Assembly: GCA_021200315.1 (NCBI GenBank)
Contig: JAJQGU010000022.1
Span: 1-61,558, forward strand
Origin: Akkermansiaceae bacterium
Lineage (GTDB): Bacteria > Verrucomicrobiota > Verrucomicrobiia > Verrucomicrobiales > Akkermansiaceae
Length of the DNA: 61,558 nucleotides
Direction of reading: 5' to 3'
A model generated the notes under the pieces. It saw only the letters and a program-made list of their open reading frames with translations, did no database searches and was not told where the DNA came from. Shown piece after piece: positions 17,468 to 26,613 of the stretch (its first letter is position 1; the number at the start of each line of letters is the position of its first letter). Position numbers and translations under genes: made by a program.

Positions 17468-19243
17468 ATGGCCGCCAACAACAAGCTTTTCATCTATGAC
17501 TGTCTTCTGCGCAAGCTCCGCGCCGCGGAAGCGGCGATCATGACCATAGGCGCCGACGGGAAAAGCACCTTTGTTCTCGACATGGAAGCCGAAGAGGGAG
17601 GCTCCTTCGCCCAGCGCAATGACAATTGCCATTTCTTCCCCCATGGAAGTGTCGCCTCTTATACGCTCAACGGCACCCGACAGCGGGGTGACGTGTTGAT
17701 TGCGCCATTCAAGTTCTATTTGTTTGTCTTGGGGAGAGGATGCTTCGTCTGTTGGTTCGGTCCTCGGGAAAAGATGCCCGACTTTGCCTCCTTCAATCCC
17801 TCGGCCTGGTATCTGTACGACCAAGAGCACTCACAATGGACGGGGCCGATGGAACTCGAGGATGTCCCCCCCATAGCCGCCGCTCTTCCCGACAACGCTC
17901 TGGCCACTTTCGAAGGCCTGGGGCATAGAGCCTTTTTTCTGCGCGACATCCTGCCCGTAGCGCAGAGGGTTCGCATCCGCCGCCGTGCGGCTAAGGAACC
18001 CCGACCGCAGGAAGCGCAGCCATCTCCCGCACCCCCCGCCTCCCAAGAAGAGAGGGAAGTCTCCTGCCCCTGTTGCTGGAAGACCTTCCGGCCTTCGCAA
18101 ATCATGAACATTGCCGTGCACGCCTCGCTTCAGGGGGATTCGCTTCTCGGAGAACACGCCATGCGCCGTTTTCTCCCGACGGCCTTCAATGAGAAGGGAC
18201 AGGCTCTCGACGAACGGGGCATGATCTGCACGGACTTCGCCTGCCCCCATTGCCACCACAAGCTCCCTCCTTTTTTTTTGCAGCTTCCCCATAGAATCTT
18301 CTCCATTGTGGGCGCACCCTCCTCTGGCAAGACCTACTACCTTACCACACTCATCCGCTCGCTGGAAAAATATCTTCCCCAAGAATTCCGCATCTCGTTC
18401 CGCGATTCCGATCCGGTGGCCAACGCGCCTCTCAATGCGATGAAGATGCGCCTCTTTTCGGCGGGCTCCCCTGAAGAGGCATTTCTCCCGAAGACTGAAC
18501 CCGACGGGGAGACGTATGAAAGCCTGCCGTTGAACGGCCACTTGGTCAGACTACCGAAGCCATTCATATACAAAATTCAAAAAGAAAGCCACGTTTTTTC
18601 GATCGTGATGTATGACAATGCGGGAGAGGACTTTGAACCCAACCTCCGCAACGAAGAGTCCCTCGGTTCGCGGCATGTGGCCATGGCGTCGGCGATATTT
18701 TTCCTGTTCGATCCCACGAGCAGCCCGGCATTCCACCGCCTTCTCGAAGGACATCCCGATCCCCAGTTCCGCGCAAGAGCCAGCGCCATCGACCAGCAGT
18801 CGGCCATTCTCACGGAAATCGAAGTGCTCATCAAGACCGCGCTCTGTCTCCAGCCTCAGGAAAAAATCGACATTCCGCTCGCCGTCATCCTCGGCAAGAG
18901 CGACGTCTGGCAGCATCTGCTCGACCCCGCTCCATTGCTGCCCATCGCGCGCGAAGGGCTTCTCCTGCCTCGGAATATACAGGCCAACTCACAGAGAATA
19001 AGGCAATTCATGTTCGGAATTCATCCCGACATATGCAGCAATGCCGAGGCGATTTCAAATAACGTCAGCTATTTTGCCGCCTCTTCGCTCGGGATTTCGC
19101 CCGTCGAGTGCATTCGCAAGAGCACCGGGCAGTGCATCATCGCGCCTGATCCTTCCAAACTCAACCCGCAGCACGCCTGCGGCCCCGTGCTCTGGGCTCT
19201 CTCCCTGCTCAATCCCGCGCTCTTCCCCACGCCCGCCGCCTGA
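17468..19243 (+). CDS. FHA-like / GYF_2 / zinc-ribbon / TRAFAC GTPase (double-GTPase type)
   Basis: A 591-residue multidomain protein. The N-terminal ~100 residues read like an FHA-type beta sandwich (IMTIGADGKSTFVLD, then YTLNGTRQRGDVLIAP). Next is a GYF_2-like segment (WYLYDQEHSQWTGPMELEDV). A basic, proline-rich linker leads to a zinc ribbon (CPCC, then CPHC about 58 residues later). The GTPase follows: P-loop GAPSSGKTYYLTTL, DNAGEDF for the DxxG switch and LGKSD for the NKxD position. From memory this matches the 'DO-GTPase' families found with GAP1 proteins in proposed NTP-dependent conflict systems. The next gene, 7 bp on, supports this. GTP specificity is inferred from LGKSD. Confidence 0.75.
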   Translation: MAANNKLFIYDCLLRKLRAAEAAIMTIGADGKSTFVLDMEAEEGGSFAQRNDNCHFFPHGSVASYTLNGTRQRGDVLIAPFKFYLFVLGRGCFVCWFGPREKMPDFASFNPSAWYLYDQEHSQWTGPMELEDVPPIAAALPDNALATFEGLGHRAFFLRDILPVAQRVRIRRRAAKEPRPQEAQPSPAPPASQEEREVSCPCCWKTFRPSQIMNIAVHASLQGDSLLGEHAMRRFLPTAFNEKGQALDERGMICTDFACPHCHHKLPPFFLQLPHRIFSIVGAPSSGKTYYLTTLIRSLEKYLPQEFRISFRDSDPVANAPLNAMKMRLFSAGSPEEAFLPKTEPDGETYESLPLNGHLVRLPKPFIYKIQKESHVFSIVMYDNAGEDFEPNLRNEESLGSRHVAMASAIFFLFDPTSSPAFHRLLEGHPDPQFRARASAIDQQSAILTEIEVLIKTALCLQPQEKIDIPLAVILGKSDVWQHLLDPAPLLPIAREGLLLPRNIQANSQRIRQFMFGIHPDICSNAEAISNNVSYFAASSLGISPVECIRKSTGQCIIAPDPSKLNPQHACGPVLWALSLLNPALFPTPAA

Positions 19244-19250
19244 TTTTCCC

Positions 19251-21776
19251 ATGCCTCTTCAACTGATCTACACCAACGCACCGCTTTTGCTCGACGGCGG
19301 GCGCTCCGGCTTCGGCACGGTCGCCCGCAGCAGAAGTCTCCCGCCCGCTTTCGTGCGCCAGCTCGAACGCATCAGCCAAGCCCCCGGCGCCGGCGCTCCG
19401 AAAGCTCCTGACACGGCATACTCCTACAGGCTGATGGAGATGGACGGCAGGCAATGCCATGTATTGACGCGCATTGTATCCGGAGGAGTCGGCCTCCATG
19501 GAGGTACCCGATACTTGGCTCATCATCTGGTGTGCCTGCCCCGCGAAGTCGAGTTGCTGCAAAACCACCCAGCCCGCCCCACCCCGGCAGGGCTGATACT
19601 GGCTCTTTCCGCCGCGAATTTCTGGAAAGACCAGTGGACAGACGCTCCCGCCTGGCTGCCGGATGAATTCTCGTTTTCCTCCCGCTATCTGCCCGATCCC
19701 TCTCAGCAAGCCACCTGGAAGGATCTCACAGGGCACAAGAGCAACGCCGATCGCCCGAACAAAGCACCCTACAACGAGGGATGCTTCCTGATCGTGCCCG
19801 ATTCATGCGATCCATCCACCAAGCTGATGCTTGCTCATGAAACAGACTGGCTCACCCTCACTCACGGCTGGGGAAGGACATTCACCACACACTTCAGCCC
19901 CGCCGACAACCCCGACTCTTTCAGCCGTGTCTTCATCTGCGAAAGTTCAGCAAACGCTCCGCTCGTCAATCAACACAAACGCCCGGCGCTCCATCTGACC
20001 GAAAATCAAGTCTCCGAGTCCGGGCAGAATTCCGCTGGCGGCAGCCCAATTCCGGAACCCGCGCCCACCGAATCGGAAACGACTCTCCGTACCATTTCCG
20101 TTCCGCCCACAGCGCCCGCCGCCGGGGATGAGACGCAAATCGAGGGCCCCCACCTGCCCTTCCGCGTCCGCAAGCGCCGCCGTTCGCTGCGGCTGTCCAC
20201 CGCGATTGTCTGTCTCCTTGCCTTGATCGCGGGCGTCTCGGGCGCGAAATTCATCTTCTCTCCACAAAAAGCTTCCCATGGCGGCGCACATCCCCGCCCG
20301 TCCGCCCCCCTCTCGCAACCCACAGACCTCCCGCCGCGGAAAGAGGAGGCGATTTCCCCGGCTGTTGAACCGAAGGAGGAAGAGGAGCTCACCGAGAAAG
20401 AAACGGACGCTTTGTCTTGGACTTCAAATTCAGAGTTCATAAAGGATCTCCCCCAAAAAGAAACGGACGCGGCGACGGCGCACGAAAGAGAACTCCAACA
20501 TTCAGAAGAGATTCAAACCTCACCGGCGCCCGTTCCGAATCCGCCCCCTGCGGCGGAGAAGCAGAACGCCGCCACGCCGCCCCCGCTTTCCAGCGTCAGC
20601 GATTTCGCACTGCTCTCCGATGACGAGATGCCCGCCGAACTCGCTTGGCTTCTGCAGCAGGGAACGGATGCGCTCAACCGAGCCAATGTGGACTGGATAG
20701 ACCTCTCCACCGGTCAGCTCGCCTCACGGCTCCGCTCCGCCCTGAATGGGACGCTCCGTGCCGTGCAGCAGGATCAAGCCTTCCGCTTCGAACTCGACAA
20801 CGGCGGAGAAAAAACGCCGCTCTTTGTTCTCCGCGTAGCCGGCGACGCGCTTTCCTCTGTCCAATCCCCCGATGGAACCGCACTCGCCCTCTGCCTGACC
20901 GCGGCGGGAGAAAAAGGCGAGTTGGAGGCCGTGCGCTACGCCATTTTTCCCAAAGTCAGTGTCCCGCTGATCTCCGGACCCCTCCCCTCGCTTCCGGAAC
21001 CTGACGCAGTCTCGCGCGGACGGGAATGGACGCCCGCCCGGCAGACCCGCAAGGGACGATTCCTCTTTTCAGTCGGGCAAGTCTTCCCCGGAGACATTTC
21101 AGCCCGCGCCTTCACCCAAACCTCCGCCCGGCAGCTCGTTCTCCCGGTCTTTCCGGATCGGAACTCCGCTTCTCCTCATGCCATCCTCTCCAATGAGCTC
21201 GAGCTCCCGGAGGGATGGACGGCACAACGGCAGGAAGGAACGGCAGACGTCCATCTCGACCGCTTCGACCTGAAGCGCGCCGCATCCGCAGACTTGACGC
21301 CTCAAGCAAAAGAGGTCGTTGAAAATGTGCTCAACAAAAAGCTCCAGGACAAGGAAGACGGTCCATCCGCTTCCCTCGCCTACCTGTACGGGACGATCTG
21401 GCGCATTCACGAAAACAAGGACGAAGCGGCTCTCTCCGAATATCTCGACCTTTTCAGAAACAGGGATGGGAAAACTCTCAAGTATCTGATGACTCTCTTG
21501 GAAGAAAAGCCCAATTCCCCCGCCCGCGTCACCTTGGAACCCCGTGCGGCCGGCAGCAGGATCTCCCGCAACCGCGTAGCGGAAGAACTGCGTAAGCCTG
21601 CCGTCACCGAACGAATGCTCAAGCTTTTGCGCGAAGACATCCAAGCGAGACTCGTCCGCCGCGTACGCGGGATGGCGCCCGGTTCTGTCAAATGCGCCCA
21701 GGCGCTTGATCTCCAGGAAATTCGTTTTGAATCGAATCGACTCATATGGGTTTTCACTCCCAGAGAGGAGAAATGA
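19251..21776 (+). CDS. GAP1-N-like (GTPase-associated protein 1) membrane-anchored protein
   Basis: An 841-residue partner of the GTPase. Residues 1-240 match what I recall of the GAP1-N domain: LIYTNAPLLLDGGRSGFGTV at the start, RYLAHHLVCLP near 88-98, ILALSAANFWKDQW near 116-129. A proline- and acid-rich linker follows, then a basic stop (RVRKRRRS) and one membrane helix at about 315-337. The remaining ~500 residues carry acidic low-complexity sequence and then unrecognised alpha/beta sequence. Start at the ATG 7 bp after the GTPase stop; longer frames to the left lie inside the GTPase gene. The topology suggests a bridge between the cytosolic GTPase and the far side of the membrane. Confidence 0.7.
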   Translation: MPLQLIYTNAPLLLDGGRSGFGTVARSRSLPPAFVRQLERISQAPGAGAPKAPDTAYSYRLMEMDGRQCHVLTRIVSGGVGLHGGTRYLAHHLVCLPREVELLQNHPARPTPAGLILALSAANFWKDQWTDAPAWLPDEFSFSSRYLPDPSQQATWKDLTGHKSNADRPNKAPYNEGCFLIVPDSCDPSTKLMLAHETDWLTLTHGWGRTFTTHFSPADNPDSFSRVFICESSANAPLVNQHKRPALHLTENQVSESGQNSAGGSPIPEPAPTESETTLRTISVPPTAPAAGDETQIEGPHLPFRVRKRRRSLRLSTAIVCLLALIAGVSGAKFIFSPQKASHGGAHPRPSAPLSQPTDLPPRKEEAISPAVEPKEEEELTEKETDALSWTSNSEFIKDLPQKETDAATAHERELQHSEEIQTSPAPVPNPPPAAEKQNAATPPPLSSVSDFALLSDDEMPAELAWLLQQGTDALNRANVDWIDLSTGQLASRLRSALNGTLRAVQQDQAFRFELDNGGEKTPLFVLRVAGDALSSVQSPDGTALALCLTAAGEKGELEAVRYAIFPKVSVPLISGPLPSLPEPDAVSRGREWTPARQTRKGRFLFSVGQVFPGDISARAFTQTSARQLVLPVFPDRNSASPHAILSNELELPEGWTAQRQEGTADVHLDRFDLKRAASADLTPQAKEVVENVLNKKLQDKEDGPSASLAYLYGTIWRIHENKDEAALSEYLDLFRNRDGKTLKYLMTLLEEKPNSPARVTLEPRAAGSRISRNRVAEELRKPAVTERMLKLLREDIQARLVRRVRGMAPGSVKCAQALDLQEIRFESNRLIWVFTPREEK

Positions 21777-21917
21777 ACCGCAGCATCGCGCTCCCCGAAC
21801 AGAGATGCCCGGCAGGATGCGGGCTCCGCTGAACCCGTCCGGGAAAGATTCTCTCGATGCGCCTTTCCCCATTTGCAGCAGCCGACTGGGAAAATTGTGT
21901 CATTGACTTTTCCCGGC

Positions 21918-21988
21918 TTGCGTTTCGAAGCCCGAACGCGCAGAATGAGCGCGGCGCACGGTGCCGAAAGGATGTTGTGCGCTCATTC
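21918..21988 (+). promoter_or_regulatory. Candidate tig promoter region with a 10-bp inverted repeat
   Basis: TTGCGT (21918-21923), 17 bp and CAGAAT (21941-21946) form a possible promoter. A perfect inverted repeat GAATGAGCGC (21943-21952) / GCGCTCATTC (21979-21988) overlaps the -10 and encloses 26 bp. It is not a CIRCE element. It could be an operator or an mRNA hairpin. The rest of 21777-22035 holds no gene that I can support. Confidence 0.4.
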
Positions 21989-22035
21989 CCGGCAGGGCAA
22001 TCGATGCCATGCAGCATTTACTCTGAATCTCATAT

Positions 22036-23391
22036 ATGGAAATAACGATCGACAAGCCGACTCCTTGCTCGGCCACACTTCAAGCGGCTGTTCCTGCAGC
22101 CGACGTCAATGCGCTCAGGGAGAAGATTCTCGCTTCTTACGTCTCCCAGGCTCAGCTTCCCGGATTCCGCCGCGGCAAGGCGCCAAAATCGGTTATTCTC
22201 AAGCGCTACGCAAACAGCATCAACGAAGAGCTCACCGACAGCCTAACCGAACGGATTCATCAGGAAGCCCTGGAAAAGAATCCCGAACTGAAAGTGCTCG
22301 ATTTCGGGCAGGCCGAAACCTCGCTTCAGGAGGACGGCTCGTTCACTTTCTCCTCCGATTTGACCATCGTTCCGGACTTCGAGCTTCCCGCATACATGGG
22401 ACTGGAAGTCACCGTCCCAAGTACGGAAGTAACGGAAGAGGAGATCGACGCGGCATTGAAGAACATCGCCGTTCAGAGAGCTCAATTCGAACCCGTGGAA
22501 CGCGCCGCCGCCATGGGCGACCTCGTATCCATCGACTTCGAAACGAGCGTCGACGGCAAGCCGACCAAGGAAGTGGCTGGCGACTCTGCCGGCTTTCTTG
22601 CCGGGCGAGAGGGGTACGGCGCCTTTTTGGAAAAAGACGATTTCCTTCCTGGTTTCGCGGAATCCCTCGTCGGTCTTTCCGCAGGAGACGAAAAGGATTT
22701 CTCGCTCGATCTTGCGGAGGATTTCATCGTCTCCGAACTGGCCGGCAAGACGCTTGCTTTCCATGTACAGGCGAAAGAAGTCCGCGAAAGGCGTGTTCCT
22801 GAAATCAACGCCGATCTCTTCTCCGACATCCTGCCCGGCAAGTCAATGGAGGAAATCCGCGGGGTCGTTTCCAACAATCTGAAAGAACGGAAGGAAGCGG
22901 GCAACAACGATTCCAAGGCCGACCAAATCACCGAACAGCTTTCCGCGCATCTCGATTTCGAACTGCCCGAATACTTGGTCGAACGCGAACTCCAGCAGAC
23001 TGTGCGCCGCAAGATCCATGCGGCCATACAGAGAGGGGAAAAGCTTAGCGACGAGGCCGTCTCATCCCTGCAGGCCGAATCCCGCGAGGAGGCGAAGAAG
23101 AATCTCCGCGTTTATTTCGTGATTCAGGAAATTGCGCATCGCGAGCACATCGACGTCACCGAGCGTGAAATGCTCGACACCATTTCCCGCATGGCAGCTC
23201 AGGAAAAAGTCACCAACATCAAGAGTTACCTCAAAAAGCTCCGGAACGGGAACCGCATCCAGGGCATTCGCCTTTCGATTCTGACGTCCAAGACAATTGA
23301 GCTGCTCGTGCGCAACGCCAAAGTGACGCTTCAAAAAGACGCATCCGAGGCCGGAACAACCGATGCTCCGGAAGCAGGCGGCGCCGAATAG
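22036..23391 (+). CDS. tig: Trigger factor
   Basis: A ribosome-associated chaperone and peptidyl-prolyl isomerase of 451 residues, the usual length. The ribosome-binding domain carries the signature GFRRGKAPKSVI (about 44-55). The FKBP-type PPIase domain runs from about 150 to 245 (MGDLVSIDFETSVDG, then the GFAESLVGLSAGDEKDF loop). A long helical C-terminal domain follows. It begins the classical tig-clpP-clpX order. There is no Shine-Dalgarno site before the ATG. Confidence 0.95.
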   Translation: MEITIDKPTPCSATLQAAVPAADVNALREKILASYVSQAQLPGFRRGKAPKSVILKRYANSINEELTDSLTERIHQEALEKNPELKVLDFGQAETSLQEDGSFTFSSDLTIVPDFELPAYMGLEVTVPSTEVTEEEIDAALKNIAVQRAQFEPVERAAAMGDLVSIDFETSVDGKPTKEVAGDSAGFLAGREGYGAFLEKDDFLPGFAESLVGLSAGDEKDFSLDLAEDFIVSELAGKTLAFHVQAKEVRERRVPEINADLFSDILPGKSMEEIRGVVSNNLKERKEAGNNDSKADQITEQLSAHLDFELPEYLVERELQQTVRRKIHAAIQRGEKLSDEAVSSLQAESREEAKKNLRVYFVIQEIAHREHIDVTEREMLDTISRMAAQEKVTNIKSYLKKLRNGNRIQGIRLSILTSKTIELLVRNAKVTLQKDASEAGTTDAPEAGGAE

Positions 23392-23403
23392 CCAAACCGT
23401 TTC

Positions 23404-23471
23404 CGCCCGTCCTTCCCCGTCCGGGAGGGGCGGGCGCACCCGATTTTCGCAAAACTCGGGCAAACCGCCCG
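23404..23471 (+). promoter_or_regulatory. Three consecutive hairpins between tig and clpP, two mutually exclusive
   Basis: Hairpin 1 is a 14-bp stem (23404-23417 with 23423-23436, two G-U pairs). Hairpin 2 pairs 23439-23447 with 23451-23460 with one bulge. Hairpin 3 pairs CGGGC (23457-23461) with GCCCG (23467-23471) and shares bases with hairpin 2, so only one can form. There is no long T-run after hairpin 1. It may be an attenuator, an mRNA processing site or a partial terminator. Confidence 0.45.
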
Positions 23472-23508
23472 CAATCTCCACCTCCACTACCAACAATCCA
23501 CTTGGAAA

Positions 23509-24126
23509 ATGACTCCGAAAAACTACTACATTCCCACCGTCATTGAACAAACTGGACAGGGGGAGCGCGCCTACGACATCTATTCGCGCCTGCTCATTGA
23601 CCGCGTTATCTTTCTCGGCACCGAGATCGACGACACCGTGGCCAACTCTGTCATCGCCCAGCTGCTGTTTCTGCAAATGACGGCGCCGAAGAAAGACATC
23701 CATCTCTACATCAATTCGCCCGGAGGCTCCGTGACGGCGGGGCTCGCCATCTACGACACGATGCAATTCATCTCGTGCGACATCAACACCTACTGCATCG
23801 GCATAGCGGCCTCGATGGGTTCCGTTCTGCTCGCTGCGGGCGCAAAGGGCAAGCGGTTCTGCCTGCCCAACTCGCACGTGATGATCCACCAGGTGCGGGG
23901 CGGCGCCTCGGGCACGGCCGCCGACGTGGAGCGCACGATCAACTTCATGTTCAGTTTGGACAAGCGTCTCACCGCCATTCTCGCCCAACATACCGGCAAG
24001 CCCGCTGACACCGTGAAGGCCGACCAGGATCGCGACAACTACATGACTGCTGAGGAGGCACTCAAATATGGTCTTGTCGACAAGATTCTGACGAACAAGC
24101 CTGCCGACACGGAAAAGAAAAAGTGA
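23509..24126 (+). CDS. clpP: ATP-dependent Clp protease proteolytic subunit
   Basis: A 205-residue serine protease that forms the double-heptamer chamber used by ClpX. The catalytic triad is visible: Ser in [14 protein letters not shown] (about 98), His in SHVMIHQ (about 123) and Asp in DQDRDNYM (about 172). The oxyanion-hole motif [16 protein letters not shown] is intact. Its length fits the family, and the N-terminus [20 protein letters not shown] is typical of ClpP. It lies 117 bp after tig and 7 bp before clpX. Confidence 0.96.
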   Translation: MTPKNYYIPTVIEQTGQGERAYDIYSRLLIDRVIFLGTEIDDTVANSVIAQLLFLQMTAPKKDIHLYINSPGGSVTAGLAIYDTMQFISCDINTYCIGIAASMGSVLLAAGAKGKRFCLPNSHVMIHQVRGGASGTAADVERTINFMFSLDKRLTAILAQHTGKPADTVKADQDRDNYMTAEEALKYGLVDKILTNKPADTEKKK

Positions 24127-24133
24127 CATTTCC

Positions 24134-25462
24134 ATGGCCTCACCCACAAAACCCGCCTGCCTTCTCTGCGGACAACCCATCGCCGCAGGACGTCCCGCCA
24201 TCGACTGCGGCGGCGGCGTCTGTATCTGCTTCTCCTGCGTGGAAACACTCACAAGCCACATGTTCCGCAGCGACGTCGGCCAGCAGGCAGCCGCACACAT
24301 CGCCAATCAAATTCTCCGCATTCATCCCGAGATGCTCCCCGCGGCGGCCAAGGCTGTGCCTTCCGAACTCGCCGTCGAAACGATGCCTCTCTCGGAACTT
24401 CCCACGCCCGAAAAGCTCAGGGCCGAGCTCGATAAATACGTCATCGGGCAGGAGCTCGCCAAGAAAACACTTTGCGTCGCCGTCTACAACCACTACCTGC
24501 GGCTGCGGCAGAAAACGGACGAAGACGACGTGGAGATCGAAAAATCCAACATTCTGCTGGCGGGTCCCACAGGCTCTGGAAAGACACTTCTCGCCCGCAC
24601 TCTCGCCCGCATTCTAGACGTGCCCTTCTGCATCGTCGACGCCACCACGCTCACCGAAGCCGGCTACGTGGGCGAAGACGTCGAGAACACGGTGCTGCGT
24701 CTTCTCCAGGCTGCGGACATGGACATTGCGAAAGCCGAGAGGGGCATCATTTACGTTGATGAAATCGACAAAATCGGCCGCAAGACGCAAAACGTCTCCA
24801 TCACGCGCGACGTTTCCGGCGAAGGGGTTCAGCAGGCTTTGCTCAAGATCATTGAAGGCACGGAATGCAACATCCCGCCCAAGGGAGGCCGCAAGCATCC
24901 CGGCCAGGAATACATCCGCGTCAACACTCAGAATATCCTCTTCATTTGCGGCGGCGCCTTCGTGGGGCTGGCGGACATTATCCGGAAACGCTTGGGCGCC
25001 AGCGTGATGGGATTCTCCGCGATCGAAGACGGAATCGACGGATCGGAAATTCCCGAAGAGGAGGCTCTCTCTCGCGCCATGCCAGAAGACTTCTTTTCCT
25101 TCGGCATGATCCCTGAATTGATGGGCCGCCTTCCTATCTTCAGTCCTCTCACATCGCTCAGTGAAGACCAGCTTGTCGCCCTGCTCACCCAACCGAAGAA
25201 CGCGCTCATGCGGCAATATGAAAAATTGCTCGCCATGTCGGGGGTCAAGCTCAAGGTCGAAGAAGCCGCATTGCGGGCCATGGCCCGGCAGGCCATCGAA
25301 CACGGCACGGGAGCCCGAGCCCTGCGCTCCATTTTCGAGCGCATCATGCTCGACGTGATGTACGAAGCGCCCGGCAACGCACGATTCAACCAAGTCACCA
25401 TCACCGAAGGTGCCGTCCTCGGCAAGGCCGCGCCCAAAACGGCCAAAAGGCGGCGTCCGTAA
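24134..25462 (+). CDS. clpX: ATP-dependent Clp protease ATP-binding subunit ClpX
   Basis: A 442-residue AAA+ unfoldase that recognises tagged substrates and feeds ClpP. The N-terminal zinc-binding domain is present with two CxxC pairs (CLLC and CFSC). The AAA+ core shows Walker [15 protein letters not shown], Walker [12 protein letters not shown], the pore loop GYVGEDVE and RKHPGQEY. The ClpP-docking loop region lies in the AAA+ core near MGFSAI. The C-terminus is basic (KTAKRRRP). Start at the ATG 7 bp after clpP. Confidence 0.96.
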   Translation: MASPTKPACLLCGQPIAAGRPAIDCGGGVCICFSCVETLTSHMFRSDVGQQAAAHIANQILRIHPEMLPAAAKAVPSELAVETMPLSELPTPEKLRAELDKYVIGQELAKKTLCVAVYNHYLRLRQKTDEDDVEIEKSNILLAGPTGSGKTLLARTLARILDVPFCIVDATTLTEAGYVGEDVENTVLRLLQAADMDIAKAERGIIYVDEIDKIGRKTQNVSITRDVSGEGVQQALLKIIEGTECNIPPKGGRKHPGQEYIRVNTQNILFICGGAFVGLADIIRKRLGASVMGFSAIEDGIDGSEIPEEEALSRAMPEDFFSFGMIPELMGRLPIFSPLTSLSEDQLVALLTQPKNALMRQYEKLLAMSGVKLKVEEAALRAMARQAIEHGTGARALRSIFERIMLDVMYEAPGNARFNQVTITEGAVLGKAAPKTAKRRRP

Positions 25463-25506
25463 ATTCGGAACCTCTTTTCCGTTCCATTTATCCGCCATCG
25501 CTTCCC

Positions 25507-26559
25507 ATGCTCACGCTCGGCATTGAATCCTCTTGCGACGAGACCGCCGTCGCCCTCATCCGCTCGGCGGACGGGGATGCCGAACCTGAACTTCTCTGCT
25601 CACTCATTTCCTCGCAAATTCCTCTGCACCGCCTCTACGGCGGCGTAGTGCCCGAGCTCGCCTCGCGCAATCATTCCGCCTGCCTGCCGGGGCTCTTGCG
25701 CAAAGCTCTCGACACGGCAGGCGCAGACATCCGCGAAGTGGACGTCTTCGCCGCCACTGCCGGCCCGGGACTCGCCGCGGCCTTGCTGGTTGGGCACACC
25801 GCGGGCAAAGCTCTTGCCTTGGCCGCCGGGAAACCTTTCGTCGCCGTCAACCATCTCGAAGGACACCTCCTCTCGCCATTCGTCCGGCGGCCAGGGGCTC
25901 TGCGGCCTCATCTCGGCCTGCTCGTCTCCGGCGGACATTCTCTTCTGGTGGATGTGCACGGTGCGGGAAACTATCGTCTTCTCGGCCGTTCTCTGGACGA
26001 TGCCGCAGGAGAAGCTTTCGACAAGATCGGCAAAATGCTCGATCTTCCCTACCCCGGCGGTCCGGAGATCGACCGTTTGGGCGACGACGGCGACCCTTCG
26101 GCCTTCGCTCTGCCCCGCCCCCTGCTCCATTCGCAAACGCTCGATTTCTCGTTCTCCGGGCTCAAGACTGCCGTACTCTATCTCCTGCAGAAACTCGCAC
26201 CAGGCGGCGATCCTCGTCTTCTGTCCGCCGAAACGCGGTCTGATCTTTGCGCCTCGGTTCGCCAAGCCATCGTAGAGACATTGGTGGAAAAAGCGTTCGC
26301 GGCTCTGCGTCTTACACGCCGCCGCACGCTGGCCGCTTCGGGAGGCGTCTCCTGCAACGCCGAACTGCGCCGCCAGCTTGCCGAACGCTGCCGGGCCGAA
26401 CAGATCGAGCTCATCCTGCCGCCCGCCGAGCTTACGACCGACAATGCCGCCATGATCGCCTTCGCCGCTATGCTGAAAGCTCGCGCTGGCCTGTTTTCCT
26501 CTTTGGAGCAGCCCGTGGATCCTAACCTTCCATTGGCCGGCGTGCAAAATCGAGCTTGA
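25507..26559 (+). CDS. tsaD: tRNA N6-adenosine threonylcarbamoyltransferase
   Basis: A 350-residue ASKHA-fold enzyme that transfers the threonylcarbamoyl group to A37 of tRNAs reading ANN codons, together with TsaB and TsaE (not in the window). Motifs: LGIESSCDETAVALI at the N-terminus, the metal His motif NHLEGHLLSPF, the nucleotide motif LLVSGGHSLLVD, and the late GGVSCNAELR and TTDNAAMIAFAAM. It follows clpX by 44 bp in the same direction. The tmk promoter begins inside its last codons. Confidence 0.95.
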   Translation: MLTLGIESSCDETAVALIRSADGDAEPELLCSLISSQIPLHRLYGGVVPELASRNHSACLPGLLRKALDTAGADIREVDVFAATAGPGLAAALLVGHTAGKALALAAGKPFVAVNHLEGHLLSPFVRRPGALRPHLGLLVSGGHSLLVDVHGAGNYRLLGRSLDDAAGEAFDKIGKMLDLPYPGGPEIDRLGDDGDPSAFALPRPLLHSQTLDFSFSGLKTAVLYLLQKLAPGGDPRLLSAETRSDLCASVRQAIVETLVEKAFAALRLTRRRTLAASGGVSCNAELRRQLAERCRAEQIELILPPAELTTDNAAMIAFAAMLKARAGLFSSLEQPVDPNLPLAGVQNRA

Positions 26560-26584
26560 TTCGCCTCCTCGATTCTGCTATTGT
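26556..26584 (+). promoter_or_regulatory. tmk promoter overlapping the tsaD stop
   Basis: TTGATT (26556-26561), a 17-bp spacer and TATTGT (26579-26584), with a leader of about 23 nt to the ATG at 26614. The -35 overlaps the tsaD stop codon. Confidence 0.55.
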
Positions 26585-26613
26585 CCTTTTCTTTCCTGTC
26601 AGACACAGCCCAC

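Noticed and set aside
21943..21988. CIRCE heat-shock operator upstream of tig
   Set aside because: The inverted repeat has different arms and a 26-bp spacer, whereas CIRCE is TTAGCACTC-N9-GAGTGCTAA.
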